This document shows, piece by piece, positions 1 to 8,734 of a DNA stretch of 33,040 nt. The notes beneath the pieces were generated by a model. The model saw only the letters and a program-made list of their open reading frames with translations. It was not told the origin of the DNA and did no database searches. This DNA is from Gammaproteobacteria bacterium (lineage in GTDB: Bacteria > Pseudomonadota > Gammaproteobacteria > Burkholderiales > Sulfuricellaceae): NCBI GenBank assembly GCA_018823025.1, contig JAHJJI010000103.1, forward strand, positions 1 to 33,040. Reading direction: 5' to 3'. The position numbers and the translations under genes are program-made. The number at the start of each line of letters is the position of its first letter. Position 1 is the first letter of the stretch.

Positions 1-36
1 CTTGTGTCGGTGGTTCGATTCCGCCCCGGGCCACCA
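1..36 (+). tRNA. tRNA-Phe, 3' part only (truncated by window edge)
   Basis: The first 36 bases contain a T-arm (GGTTCGATTCC loop region between GGTGG- and CCGCC-like arms), the 3' acceptor strand CCCGGGCC and an encoded CCA at 34-36. The preceding CTTGTGTCGG matches the anticodon-stem 3' side and variable loop that I recall for proteobacterial tRNA-Phe (GAA). The anticodon itself lies outside the window, so the Phe identity is recalled rather than read. Confidence 0.75.
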
Positions 37-121
37 GAATTTGTAGTGCGTAAAAATCCCCCTGGGGTTTGCCCTTGGTCACCATGATTGGGGGGGCTGC
101 CACATCGAACGGCCTCGCTCC

Positions 122-151
122 TTGCCAAGCCCGCGGCGAAAAGGGCACAAT
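122..151 (+). promoter_or_regulatory. Candidate sigma-70 promoter of hemA
   Basis: TTGCCA (122-127, 5/6 to the -35 consensus) and CACAAT (146-151, 4/6 to the -10) are separated by 18 bases. The expected transcription start falls at about 158, which is the hemA ATG. No good Shine-Dalgarno sequence stands at the normal distance before that ATG. The match could be chance in a short interval, so this is only a candidate. Confidence 0.3.
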
Positions 152-157
152 TGAGCC

Positions 158-1408
158 ATGCAGTTATTCACCCTCGGAATCAATCACCAAACCGCCCCCC
201 TGGCAGTTCGCGAACAGGTCGCCTTCCATGCTGAAACGCTGGAACAGGCACTGCACGACTTGGTTGGCCAGCGCCCGGTAAAAGAGGCAGCGATTCTTTC
301 TACCTGCAACCGCACTGAAATCTACTGCAACACCGACAGCCCACAGCAAGCCATCGAATGGCTGGCGGATTACCACCACATCAAGCCGCAGGCGATCGCG
401 CCGCACCTCTACACCCTGCCGCAAAACGAGGCGGTAAAACACGCTTTCCGTGTCGCCAGCGGGCTGGATTCGATGGTGCTGGGCGAGACCCAGATTCTCG
501 GCCAGCTGAAACAGGCGGTGAACACCGCCGAACGCGCCGGCACCTTGGGCACGCTGCTGCACAAGTTGTTCCAGCGCACCTTTTCGGTTGCCAAGGACGT
601 TCGCACCCAGACCGAGATCGGCGCCAACAGCGTGTCTATGGCCGCCGCAGCGGTGCGCCTGGCGGAACGCATCTTCCCCTCGATAAAAGATCAGAACGTC
701 CTGTTCATCGGCGCGGGCGAGATGATCGAATTATGTGCCAACCATTTCGCAGCACAGCACCCCAAGCATATTACCGTCGCCAACCGCACCCTGGAGCGCG
801 CCAGCGCGCTGGCCCTGCGGCTAGGCGGCAGCGCCATCACCCTGACCGAGCTGCCGGACCACCTCGCCACCCACGACATCATCGTCACCTCCACCGCCAG
901 CCCCCTCCCAATTCTCGGCAAAGGCCTGGTCGAGCGCGTTATCAAGCAGCGCAAGCATCGACCGATATTCATGGTGGACCTGGCGGTGCCGCGCGACATT
1001 GAGGCCGAAGTCGGCGAACTGGACGACGTGTTCCTCTACACCGTGGACGACCTCGCCCAAGTGATCGAGGCCGGCATTGGCAATCGACAGCTGGCCGCCC
1101 AGGAAGCCGAGGCGATTATCGAGGTTCAGGTGGAAGACTTCATGCACTGGATGGATACTCGCAGCGTCGTGCCCACCATCCGCGCCCTGCGCGACCATGC
1201 TGAACGGCAGCGCCGCCACGAGCTGGAGCGCGCCCAGCGCCTGCTCGACAAGGGAGAGGACCCGCGCGAAGTGCTCGAACAGATGAGCCGGGCGCTGGCC
1301 AACAAATTCCTCCACGACTCCAGCCACGCTCTCAACCACGCCAGCGGAGAAGACCGCGCCCAGCTCGAAGCATTGCTGCGCCGTCTGCATCACATACACC
1401 CCGAATAA
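158..1408 (+). CDS. hemA: Glutamyl-tRNA reductase
   Basis: Catalyses NADPH-dependent reduction of glutamyl-tRNA(Glu) to glutamate-1-semialdehyde, the first committed step of C5-pathway tetrapyrrole (heme) synthesis in the cytosol. The 416-residue protein has the normal family length. It starts [15 protein letters not shown], carries the catalytic-cysteine motif STCNRTE with Cys50, has a nucleotide-binding segment FIGAGEM near residues 185-191, and ends in the helical dimerisation domain. It is followed 15 bases later by prfA and then prmC, the usual proteobacterial hemA-prfA-prmC order, so the three are probably one operon. The ribosome-binding site before the ATG is poor. Heme supply suits the heme-rich NO reductase encoded downstream, but that link is only thematic. 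Confidence 0.97.
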   Translation: MQLFTLGINHQTAPLAVREQVAFHAETLEQALHDLVGQRPVKEAAILSTCNRTEIYCNTDSPQQAIEWLADYHHIKPQAIAPHLYTLPQNEAVKHAFRVASGLDSMVLGETQILGQLKQAVNTAERAGTLGTLLHKLFQRTFSVAKDVRTQTEIGANSVSMAAAAVRLAERIFPSIKDQNVLFIGAGEMIELCANHFAAQHPKHITVANRTLERASALALRLGGSAITLTELPDHLATHDIIVTSTASPLPILGKGLVERVIKQRKHRPIFMVDLAVPRDIEAEVGELDDVFLYTVDDLAQVIEAGIGNRQLAAQEAEAIIEVQVEDFMHWMDTRSVVPTIRALRDHAERQRRHELERAQRLLDKGEDPREVLEQMSRALANKFLHDSSHALNHASGEDRAQLEALLRRLHHIHPE

Positions 1409-1423
1409 TTTAGAAGATTCCCA

Positions 1424-2506
1424 TTGAAACCCTCTATCCAATCCAAGCTCGACCAGCTTGCCGAACGCCTGGTTGAACTCACCCAGCGACTGAGCAGCAA
1501 CGACGCCACGTCGGACATGGATAACTATCGCCGCCTGACCCGCGAGCATGCTGAAATCACCCCGGTGGTCGAGCTCTACCAACGCTTCCAGCAAGCCGAA
1601 CAGGATCTGAAAACCGCCCAGGAAATGCTGTCCGACCCGGAGATGAAGGCCTTTGCAGAGGACGAGGCAAACAGCGCCAAAGAGCAACTCGCGCAGATCG
1701 AAATTGACCTGCAAAAGCTGCTGCTGCCGAAGGATCCCAACGACGAACGCAATATTTTTCTGGAAATCCGCGCCGGCACCGGCGGCGACGAGTCGGCCCT
1801 GTTCTCCGGCGATCTGTTCCGCATGTATGCGCGCTACGCCGAAAGGCAGCGCTGGAATGTGGAAATCCTGTCGGAAAGCCCGGGCGAGATGGGCGGCCAC
1901 AAGGAAATCATCGCCAAGATAGTCGGCCAGGGCGCCTATTCAAAACTCAAGTTCGAGTCCGGCGGCCACCGCGTGCAACGTGTACCGGCGACCGAAACCC
2001 AGGGCCGGATTCACACCTCGGCCTGCACCGTCGCCATCATGCCGGAAGCGGACGAACTGGCTGAAGTGAACCTCAATCCCGCCGACCTCAGAATCGATAC
2101 CTACCGCGCATCGGGCGCTGGCGGCCAGCACATCAACAAGACCGATTCGGCGGTGCGCATTACTCACCTGCCTACCGGCATCGTGGTGGAGTGCCAGGAC
2201 GACCGCTCGCAGCACAAGAACAAGTCGCAGGCGATGTCGGTGCTGGCGGCGCGCATCATGGACGGGCAGTTGCGCGAACGCCAGTCCAAGGAAGCCGCTA
2301 CCCGCAAATCGCTGATCGGCAGCGGCGACCGCTCAGAACGCATCCGCACCTACAACTTCCCGCAGGGGCGCATCACCGACCACCGCATCAACCTTACCCT
2401 GTACAAGATCGATCAGATCATGGACGGCGACCTGGATGAACTGGTCGGTGCGCTGATGTCCGAACACCAGGCGGAGCAACTAGCCTCCCTGGGCGGGGAA
2501 GAATAG
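1424..2506 (+). CDS. prfA: Peptide chain release factor 1
   Basis: RF1 recognises UAA and UAG stop codons and triggers peptide release on the ribosome. The 360-residue protein has the full family length. The stop-codon recognition tripeptide PAT is at residues 188-190 and the catalytic GGQ at 233-235, within [18 protein letters not shown]. The chosen start is a TTG at 1424, because the resulting N-terminus [16 protein letters not shown] is the standard RF1 beginning and no ATG lies close by in frame. Its glutamine at GGQ is the target of the PrmC methyltransferase encoded next, 15 bases downstream. Confidence 0.97.
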   Translation: MKPSIQSKLDQLAERLVELTQRLSSNDATSDMDNYRRLTREHAEITPVVELYQRFQQAEQDLKTAQEMLSDPEMKAFAEDEANSAKEQLAQIEIDLQKLLLPKDPNDERNIFLEIRAGTGGDESALFSGDLFRMYARYAERQRWNVEILSESPGEMGGHKEIIAKIVGQGAYSKLKFESGGHRVQRVPATETQGRIHTSACTVAIMPEADELAEVNLNPADLRIDTYRASGAGGQHINKTDSAVRITHLPTGIVVECQDDRSQHKNKSQAMSVLAARIMDGQLRERQSKEAATRKSLIGSGDRSERIRTYNFPQGRITDHRINLTLYKIDQIMDGDLDELVGALMSEHQAEQLASLGGEE

Positions 2507-2521
2507 CAGGCACTCAACACC

Positions 2522-3379
2522 ATGCCTGCCACTCTGGACACCTCGCTGCGACAGGGCACTGATGCGCTGGGCGCAGCACTGAATCTTGACCCCAGAGAAT
2601 CCCGTCTCGAAGCGCAAATCCTGCTGTGCCATGCACTTCAGCAACCTCGCTCCTGGCTGGCTGCGCATGACCGTGACCCCCTCCTTCCGGAGCAGGCCGC
2701 TGCTTTTGCTGCGCTGCTACAACGCCGCCTCCAGGGCGAACCCATTGCTTACATCCTCTGCGAACGCGAGTTCTACAGCCTTGCTTTCAAGGTCACCCCG
2801 GCGGTGCTGATTCCGCGCCCGGAAACCGAGTTGCTGGTGGAACTGGCTCTGGAGCGCCTGCCTGCCGACGACTCAGTCCGGGTGCTAGACCTGGGTACCG
2901 GCAGTGGCGCTGTGGCTGTGACGCTGGCATTGCACCGTTCCTTGGCAGAAGTCATTGCGGTGGATCAATCCGCTACAGCGCTGGAAGTGGCGCGGGAAAA
3001 TTCGCAGCGCTTGGGTGCAGACAATCTGAGTCTGATCCAAAGCGACTGGTACAGCGCCCTGAACGGAGAGAAATTCAACCTGATTGTATCCAACCCACCC
3101 TACATCGCTGCTGCCGACCCTCACCTGACACAGGGCGATGTGCGCTTCGAGCCTGTCTCTGCGCTAGCTTCAGGCGAGGACGGCCTCGACGACATCCGGA
3201 CTATCATCCAGGGTGCTGCAGCCCACCTCAAGCCTAACGGCTGGCTGCTGTTCGAACACGGCTATGACCAGGCGACGGCGTGCCGCAAACTGCTGGCCCA
3301 GGCGGGCTTCAAGCAGGTAGCCTCGAGCGCCGACCTGGCTGGCATCGAACGCGTGAGTTATGGCCTATGGGCATCCTGA
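2522..3379 (+). CDS. prmC: Release factor glutamine methyltransferase
   Basis: Methylates the glutamine of the GGQ motif in release factors, using S-adenosylmethionine. The 285-residue protein has an N-terminal helical domain, a SAM-binding glycine motif DLGTGSGA at residues 123-130, and the substrate-amide-binding NPPY motif at 191-194. It directly follows prfA, whose product it modifies, and is probably cotranscribed with hemA and prfA. Length and motif spacing are normal for the family. Confidence 0.96.
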   Translation: MPATLDTSLRQGTDALGAALNLDPRESRLEAQILLCHALQQPRSWLAAHDRDPLLPEQAAAFAALLQRRLQGEPIAYILCEREFYSLAFKVTPAVLIPRPETELLVELALERLPADDSVRVLDLGTGSGAVAVTLALHRSLAEVIAVDQSATALEVARENSQRLGADNLSLIQSDWYSALNGEKFNLIVSNPPYIAAADPHLTQGDVRFEPVSALASGEDGLDDIRTIIQGAAAHLKPNGWLLFEHGYDQATACRKLLAQAGFKQVASSADLAGIERVSYGLWAS

Positions 3380-3384
3380 TTTGT

Positions 3385-3407
3385 AACTTGCATTTTTAAT
3401 ACATCTT
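3385..3407 (+). promoter_or_regulatory. Predicted NsrR operator before the DUF2249/NnrS-like/CopZ-like unit
   Basis: A 23-bp imperfect dyad reads AACTTGCATTT, T, TAATACATCTT. Against the published enterobacterial NsrR consensus (AAGATGYATTT, N, AAATRCATCTT), 9 of 11 positions match in the left half and 10 of 11 in the right. A good -10 (TAAAAT, 3410-3415) follows directly, so a repressor bound here would block the -35/-10 region. An Rrf2-type NsrR homologue is encoded at 18279-18698 in this window. Binding itself is inferred. Confidence 0.72.
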
Positions 3408-3459
3408 ATTAAAATAGTCGGACACTCACCTCCGATTAATCGTTTCAAGGAACCCGAAA

Positions 3460-3720
3460 ATGTCTCACAATTGTGCCAACATCATCTCCCCAGACATGCT
3501 CTACCCATTCGACGCTCGCGGCGTTGCAAAACGCTTCCGCCACGCAGCCATCTTCGGTGCTCTGGATTCGCTGCATCCAGGCGAAACCATGCGCTTCGTC
3601 AACGACCACGACCCACTACCGCTGCTGGCTCAATTGATGGAGCGCTACGGTGACGCTATAGCAATTGTGTACGTCGCCCGCGAACCCGGCCAGATCGTGA
3701 TTGATTTCAGCCGCAAATAA
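3460..3720 (+). CDS. DUF2249 domain protein (first copy)
   Basis: An 86-residue soluble protein with the DUF2249 pattern: a PFDARG segment near residues 16-21, then LHPGETMRFVNDHDPLPL near 45-62, in an alpha/beta SirA/TusA-like fold. No enzymatic function is established for the family; genes for it often accompany hemerythrins and denitrification genes. AAGGAA (3447-3452) is a good ribosome-binding site seven bases before the ATG. It is the first gene behind the predicted NsrR operator and lies 12 bases before the NnrS-like gene at 3733, so it is probably derepressed by nitric oxide. A second DUF2249 gene is at 10048-10305. A role as small carrier or partner of the adjacent membrane protein is inference. 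Confidence 0.85.
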   Translation: MSHNCANIISPDMLYPFDARGVAKRFRHAAIFGALDSLHPGETMRFVNDHDPLPLLAQLMERYGDAIAIVYVAREPGQIVIDFSRK

Positions 3721-3732
3721 TAGGCAGCAGAC

Positions 3733-4854
3733 ATGCTGGTGACGCTAGCGATAACGGCGCTGGCAAGCTTTGCCGGCGCCGTTATCCTGGCCTGGTTCCA
3801 GCCTCTGCCTCCGGCCACCCACCTCCATCTCGCCCTGGCTGCGGGCGTCATGCCGCTGATCCTGGGTGCAATGAGTCATTTCGTTCCGGTGCTGACGCGA
3901 AGCGGATCGCCCGCTGCCGCCATTCACGCAATCCCCTTGCTGGCGCTGGCTGCTGGCGTACTGGCCGTTTTTTCCTTTATCGCCCCCAACCAGGCTTATT
4001 ATTTCGCCGCCCTGCTTGCGCTGGCCGCTGCGACCATGTTTGCCGGCTGGATAGCCAGTCGCGGTCGATCAGCCCTGGGCAAACCCCATCCCTGCCTGCA
4101 CTGGTACCTCGCCGCGATCGCCTGCCTGATACTGGCGCTGGCGGCGGTGGCGGCCATGGCAATCTGGCCGGAGCAACGGCTGGCACTGAAACGACTACAT
4201 CTTCATCTCAACACTCTGGGATTCATTGGGCTGACTGCCATTGCCACTCTGCAGGTACTATTACCCACGGCAGTCGGGCGGCCAGATCCGCAGGCTGCGA
4301 ACCGATTGCGTCAGGATTTAAAATGGGCGCTGGGCGGCACGCTGCTGATCTCCGTCGGGGCTGCCTGGCTCACACCGCTGGCATGGCTGGGCACGCTGTT
4401 GTGGGCGTTACCCGTATTGCGGCTGGGCCTGGCCTGGCTCACTCTGTATCACGCTGAAATTCAGCATATCCACGGTGCAGCGCCCTCGCTCGCCACAGCC
4501 CTGGCCGGATTTTCCGCCGCCCTGCTATTCGGTGTCCTGCACGCAACTGGCGTGCTCCTCCCCAGCAACAGCGCCCATGCCTTCATCCTCGCCTTCCTGT
4601 TCCCGCTGGTGACCGGCGCGATCAGTCAGTTGCTGCCGGTCTGGCTAAAACCCGGACCGCAAAACGTCTGGCACGAACAAATGCGGCAACGACTGCAGTG
4701 GGGCGGCGGAATACGTGGCCTGCTGTTTCTTGGCGGTGGCCTGCTCCTGGCCGGCGGCTGGCGCGGTGGAATGATACTGGCTGTGGCAGCGCTCGTGCTG
4801 TTCCTGCTGCAGCTGATCGGTGCAGCAGGAATCCTGCTTAAGCGATATGACTGA
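3733..4854 (+). CDS. NnrS-like polytopic membrane protein (first copy)
   Basis: A 373-residue, very hydrophobic protein with roughly eleven to twelve membrane helices. Histidine-bearing helix starts are visible: HLHLALAAGVMPLILGAM near residues 31-48 and LHLHLNTLGFIGLTAIATL near 156-174. The same pattern occurs in the minus-strand protein at 8735-10051, and both resemble the NnrS/heme-copper-like group linked to NO stress. The likely location is the cytoplasmic membrane; heme or metal binding by the histidines is inferred. It lies between a DUF2249 gene and a CopZ-like gene whose start overlaps its stop by 8 bases, so the three are translationally linked behind an NsrR-type operator. The molecular function is unknown. 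Confidence 0.78.
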   Translation: MLVTLAITALASFAGAVILAWFQPLPPATHLHLALAAGVMPLILGAMSHFVPVLTRSGSPAAAIHAIPLLALAAGVLAVFSFIAPNQAYYFAALLALAAATMFAGWIASRGRSALGKPHPCLHWYLAAIACLILALAAVAAMAIWPEQRLALKRLHLHLNTLGFIGLTAIATLQVLLPTAVGRPDPQAANRLRQDLKWALGGTLLISVGAAWLTPLAWLGTLLWALPVLRLGLAWLTLYHAEIQHIHGAAPSLATALAGFSAALLFGVLHATGVLLPSNSAHAFILAFLFPLVTGAISQLLPVWLKPGPQNVWHEQMRQRLQWGGGIRGLLFLGGGLLLAGGWRGGMILAVAALVLFLLQLIGAAGILLKRYD

Positions 4855-5284
4855 TTGTTGCTCTTCCCCAAAATGCGCAAAGCCTCATCCGAATAAGCAT
4901 CGGTGTCCGGTCAACGGCAAGAAATATGCCGAAGTCCCGGAGAAAACTGTTGTCCACCACATAAAGCAGGTGTGGGAACGGGAACCTAGGAGCTGCCGCT
5001 ACTTTTTTTGCGATGATCCTGCTTGCGATGTCGTCTATTTCGGAGACGATGATTCCGTTGTTCTGAAATCACAGCTCAGAATCCTGGTTGGCGCCAAGGA
5101 GGCGTCGAATGACGCACTAGTCTGTTATTGCTTCGGGGTAACAAAAGCGGATGCATTGCGCGACTCCAAGGCAAGGGATTATGTTGTCTCCCAGACAAAA
5201 CAGGGGCTTTGCTCATGCGAGACAAGCAATCCTTCCGGGCGTTGCTGCCTAAAAGATTTTCCACGCAGCAAGGGCTCTGAATAA
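4847..5284 (+). CDS. CopZ-like protein with zinc-binding and BFD-type [2Fe-2S] regions
   Basis: A 145-residue cysteine-rich protein. The N-terminal half has CPVNGKKY (Cys20), then Cys50, Cys55 and Cys60 in CRYFFCDDPAC, resembling the zinc-binding part of Archaeoglobus-type CopZ. The C-terminal half has CYCFGVTK (Cys93, Cys95) and later cysteines at 122, 124, 133 and 134, resembling the [2Fe-2S] BFD fold. The classical CopZ C-terminal CxxC copper domain is absent. The ATG at 4847 was chosen because it overlaps the upstream stop codon (ATGACTGA) and gives a natural N-terminus; an upstream GTG at 4820 is possible. It could move electrons or metal for the NnrS-like protein, but that is inference. 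Confidence 0.75.
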   Translation: MTDCCSSPKCAKPHPNKHRCPVNGKKYAEVPEKTVVHHIKQVWEREPRSCRYFFCDDPACDVVYFGDDDSVVLKSQLRILVGAKEASNDALVCYCFGVTKADALRDSKARDYVVSQTKQGLCSCETSNPSGRCCLKDFPRSKGSE

Positions 5285-5336
5285 CCTCAAAAGATCATCG
5301 AAAAATTCGCACTTTTGTTTCTGAACGTGACGTAAC

Positions 5337-5364
5337 TTTACTCTCACCCGTTCTGGGATATACT
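5337..5364 (+). promoter_or_regulatory. Candidate sigma-70 promoter of the CHASE/GGDEF gene
   Basis: TATACT (5359-5364) matches the -10 consensus in 5 of 6 positions, and TTTACT (5337-5342) is a weak -35 at 16 bases spacing. It lies in the 112-base interval between the CopZ-like stop and the cyclase start codon. No experimental or conservation support is available here. Confidence 0.3.
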
Positions 5365-5396
5365 GAATTCAACCGGGCCAATTGAGATTCATTATC

Positions 5397-7787
5397 ATGA
5401 ATTCGGCAGGACCCCCTACCTCATCGACCCTCCAGAGCACGGGAGACTTGCTCTCTCATCCCAGCGTGAAAGAGGCCGCCCTGGCACCTAAAGGCTTGCT
5501 GGTGGTCTCGCTGGTTCTTCTTTTCTCTCTGACATTGACCTTCTGGGGCTGGCACCAGGCCAAACAGAACGAAATCGCTAGCGCACAGAAGATTTTTGAA
5601 ATCCGTGCGGACGAAGTCAAAACTGCAATTGAAAAGCGCATGGAAACCTACATACAGGTGATGCGTGGCGGAGCTGGCCTGTTTGATGCATCCGTCTCAG
5701 TCGATCGGGAAGAATGGCGCGTCTACGTCCAGAAACTTAATCTGAACACCAACTACCCTGGCCTGCAGGCGTTGGGCTACCACCAACTCGTCAGCGAAAA
5801 AGACAAGGCTTCACACGAAAATGCCGTCCGTGCGGAGGGCTTCCCCGGCTATGCCATCCATCCTGCCGGGCAACGTCCCGAATACTCCCCCCTGGTATTC
5901 ACCGAGCCTTTTGCGGGGATGAATCTCAAGGCATTCGGATATGATGCCTATACTGAACCGAAGCGCCGCGCCGCCCTGGAAACTGCACGCGACACGGGGC
6001 AAGCAACTGTCAGCGCAAAAATCACGCTATTGCAGCAGGATGAAAAGCTGAAGCCACAACCCGGTTTTATCATGGTCTTTCCCATTTACCGGCATGGCCA
6101 GCCCACTGCGACCACAGAACAACGCCGCGCCGCCCTTACCGGCCACATTGTTGCAGCTTTCCGCATGGCCGACCTGATGGCAGGCATTCATGGCACAGGC
6201 CAACCCGCGATCGACATGCATATTTTTGACGGCACCGAACTCTCTCCGGAAAACCAGCTTTACGACAGCGACCAGGCAAACAGTTATAAAAGCAGTTTCA
6301 TTACCCGCAACAATACCATCATCGGAGGTCGCACCTGGACACTGCTTTTTTCCTCTTTGCCCGTCTTCGATAGCGCCCTGGATTATCAGCGGCCACATAC
6401 GCTACTCTTATTTGGCGTTATGGTCAGTCTGCTACTGGCCGCACTGACATGGGCACTGATTGCTGCCCGCACGATGGTGACAGCACGCGCCAATGCACTA
6501 GACAGAATGCAGCAAGCCATGCAGGCACTGAAGGAAAATGAAACCCTGCTGGACAACATTGTGGAAAACATCCCCATTTCAATCATCATCAAGGATCCCA
6601 AGGATGAATTCCGCATTACCCGCTGGAACAAGGCATCCGAATCCATTTTCAGCTTGCCTCGGGAGGAGGTTCTTGGGCGAAACGCCTATGACAACTGGCC
6701 GCGGGAACAGGCCGATTTTTACCAGACCTGTGACGAGCAAGCCATGCGGGAAGGGCAAATTGTGGACGTTCCCATCGAAGCCAGTACTTCCGGCATTGCC
6801 ACCATTTACCTCCACACCCAAAAACTGCCGTTGTTCGACGCCGAAGGCAACCCATCCCACCTGCTTGTGATCTGTGATGACATTACCGAACGCAAGCGCA
6901 CCGAAGACCAACTGCGTCTTGCTGCCCAGGTATTTGAAAACAGCGGCGAAGGTATCCTGGTAACCGACCAGGATAACCTCATTATTTCGGTCAACCGGGC
7001 CTTCACCACCATCACTGGATATTCGGAGCAGGAAGTCATCGGCGCCGATCCAAAAATTCTCAGTTCAGGGCAACAAAGCAAGGAATTCTATCAGCTGATG
7101 TGGGCAACGCTTCTCGAGTCTGGCAAGTGGAGCGGTGAAATATGGGACCGGCGCAAAGATGGAGAAATCTATCCCAAATGGCTTACGCTCAGCACCATCA
7201 AGAATCATGCGGGCCAGGTGGTCAATTACATCGGTTCTTTTTCCGATATCACCGAACGCAAGGCTGCTGAGGCACATATCCGCTTTCTGGCGGAGCACGA
7301 TGGACTTACCCGCCTGCCCAACCGCATGCTGTTTCAGGACCGGTTAAAGCAGGCCGTCGCACATGCCGGACGAAGGCAGGAGCGCCTGGCATTGATGTTC
7401 ATCGACCTTGATCACTTTAAGAATATCAACGACTCACTCGGCCACAATATTGGCGACCGGTTGTTGCAAGCCGTGGCAAAACGGCTCACCCAGAACGTGC
7501 GCGAGGGAGACACGGTGAGCCGACAGGGCGGAGATGAATTCATCATCCTGCTTCCAGATCTAGAAAATGCGGTTGATGCGGTCTTGGTGGCGGAGAAACT
7601 GCTCACAGCAGTACGGCAGCCCTACCAGTTCGATGGCCAGGAGGTCAATATCAGCTTCAGTATCGGCATCAGCCTTTACCCGGATGACAGCCGTGACATG
7701 AATGAGCTAAGAAGGCAGGCCGACGCGGCGATGTATCAGGCAAAGAAGGACGGGCGCAACACTTACCGTTTCTTCATTCGGAGATAA
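5397..7787 (+). CDS. Membrane diguanylate cyclase: CHASE-PAS-PAS-GGDEF
   Basis: A 796-residue sensor that should make cyclic di-GMP from two GTP. In order: a membrane helix near residues 33-52, a periplasmic CHASE-type sensory domain near 80-290, a second helix near 330-355, two PAS domains (about 380-500 and 510-620), and a GGDEF domain (about 630-790). The active-site motif GGDEF is intact at 711-715, and an inhibitory RxxD site (REGD) lies five residues before it. There is no EAL domain. The ATG at 5397 is preferred; an in-frame TTG at 5382 would add five residues. The stimulus is unknown. It ends 36 bases before the convergent dioxygenase gene. Confidence 0.9.
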   Translation: MNSAGPPTSSTLQSTGDLLSHPSVKEAALAPKGLLVVSLVLLFSLTLTFWGWHQAKQNEIASAQKIFEIRADEVKTAIEKRMETYIQVMRGGAGLFDASVSVDREEWRVYVQKLNLNTNYPGLQALGYHQLVSEKDKASHENAVRAEGFPGYAIHPAGQRPEYSPLVFTEPFAGMNLKAFGYDAYTEPKRRAALETARDTGQATVSAKITLLQQDEKLKPQPGFIMVFPIYRHGQPTATTEQRRAALTGHIVAAFRMADLMAGIHGTGQPAIDMHIFDGTELSPENQLYDSDQANSYKSSFITRNNTIIGGRTWTLLFSSLPVFDSALDYQRPHTLLLFGVMVSLLLAALTWALIAARTMVTARANALDRMQQAMQALKENETLLDNIVENIPISIIIKDPKDEFRITRWNKASESIFSLPREEVLGRNAYDNWPREQADFYQTCDEQAMREGQIVDVPIEASTSGIATIYLHTQKLPLFDAEGNPSHLLVICDDITERKRTEDQLRLAAQVFENSGEGILVTDQDNLIISVNRAFTTITGYSEQEVIGADPKILSSGQQSKEFYQLMWATLLESGKWSGEIWDRRKDGEIYPKWLTLSTIKNHAGQVVNYIGSFSDITERKAAEAHIRFLAEHDGLTRLPNRMLFQDRLKQAVAHAGRRQERLALMFIDLDHFKNINDSLGHNIGDRLLQAVAKRLTQNVREGDTVSRQGGDEFIILLPDLENAVDAVLVAEKLLTAVRQPYQFDGQEVNISFSIGISLYPDDSRDMNELRRQADAAMYQAKKDGRNTYRFFIRR

Positions 7788-7823
7788 TCGCTTAATCTTC
7801 GGGTTTCTTGCGGTTCGGTTTTC

Positions 7824-8726
7824 CTATAAACCGTACACTTCCCGCACTCCGGTACCGGCAATCCGGTCATAGTAGCGTGCGCGGTAGAGCAGGCGCTTCT
7901 TGTCCGGCGTGTCATTGAAACCGGCGCGGTCGTGCAACACATTGTTGCTGACCAGCCCCATCCCTGGTTCCAGGCGGCCACGGTAAATAAACGCCAAGTC
8001 GCTGGTGAGGAGCTTTTCCAGAAAGGCAACCGCCGCCAGGGTCAAATCGTCCTGCTTCCACACGATGCTGCGAGTGCGCGCGGTGTAACGCATGTGCAGG
8101 TCGCCGCTTTCCGGATGGATGGAAAACACCGGGCCAACCGCATCCGGCCTGGCCACGCCATCCTCCTCGACTCGCGCCGGGATGGTCATGGCATCGGATT
8201 GCATCAGGGCACGGATAAAACTGGGGTTCTCGTCGCGCATCAGCAAGTAGGCGATCTCGTGATCCAGCAAGGCATTTTCGCCCCCTTCCGCCGAACTCTG
8301 CACGCAATGCAGCTGCAGACCCCAGATCTGGTGCTCCGGCGTATTGTAGTAGCCATCGGTATGCCACTTTATTGGCTTGTTGGAATAGGGGATGAAATCG
8401 TGGCGCTGCCCGCCCTCCACCACCCTGAGCGAAGTCAGTCCATCGTCGTCGGCGAGCATGTTGCAATCCAGCCGCTCCAGTCCATACCGCTTGCCGAGCA
8501 AGCGTGGGATATTCTTGTCAGAATCGGTGCCGGTCTTGCTGGCATAGACCGCCATATTGGTTTTCTGGCAGATCTGCAGAATCGCCTGATATTCAGCCTG
8601 CGTCAGGCTGCGTGGATCATTGATTTCAACCAGGATCTGCTCCAGGCGGGTAGGGTAGCCTTCCAGCTTGCGGCTGCGCCATGCCTGAAAAGCGCTTTCG
8701 TTTTCAAGTACAAATGGACTCTGCAT
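7824..8726 (-). CDS. TauD/TfdA-type Fe(II)/2-oxoglutarate dioxygenase
   Basis: A 300-residue protein with the facial-triad pattern of TauD-like oxygenases: His122 and Asp124 in KWHTDGYY, a distal histidine (His265) in NNVLHDRAGF, and a following arginine (Arg278) suited to bind 2-oxoglutarate. Such enzymes use O2, Fe(II) and 2-oxoglutarate to oxidise a substrate; this substrate cannot be told from sequence. The ATG at 8726 was chosen because GAGAGG stands five bases before it; a TTG at 8738 would add four residues. It is the last gene of a minus-strand run (hemerythrin, DUF2249, NnrS-like, this gene), 8 bases after the NnrS-like stop. An oxygen-dependent enzyme in an NO-linked operon is unexpected. 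Confidence 0.85.
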   Translation of the reverse strand: MQSPFVLENESAFQAWRSRKLEGYPTRLEQILVEINDPRSLTQAEYQAILQICQKTNMAVYASKTGTDSDKNIPRLLGKRYGLERLDCNMLADDDGLTSLRVVEGGQRHDFIPYSNKPIKWHTDGYYNTPEHQIWGLQLHCVQSSAEGGENALLDHEIAYLLMRDENPSFIRALMQSDAMTIPARVEEDGVARPDAVGPVFSIHPESGDLHMRYTARTRSIVWKQDDLTLAAVAFLEKLLTSDLAFIYRGRLEPGMGLVSNNVLHDRAGFNDTPDKKRLLYRARYYDRIAGTGVREVYGL

Positions 8727-8734
8727 GATACCTC

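Noticed and set aside
821-1900. Long minus-strand open frame (359 codons) across hemA and prfA
   Set aside because: It lies opposite two certain genes, spans the boundary between them and has no recognisable family; it is a shadow caused by high GC content.
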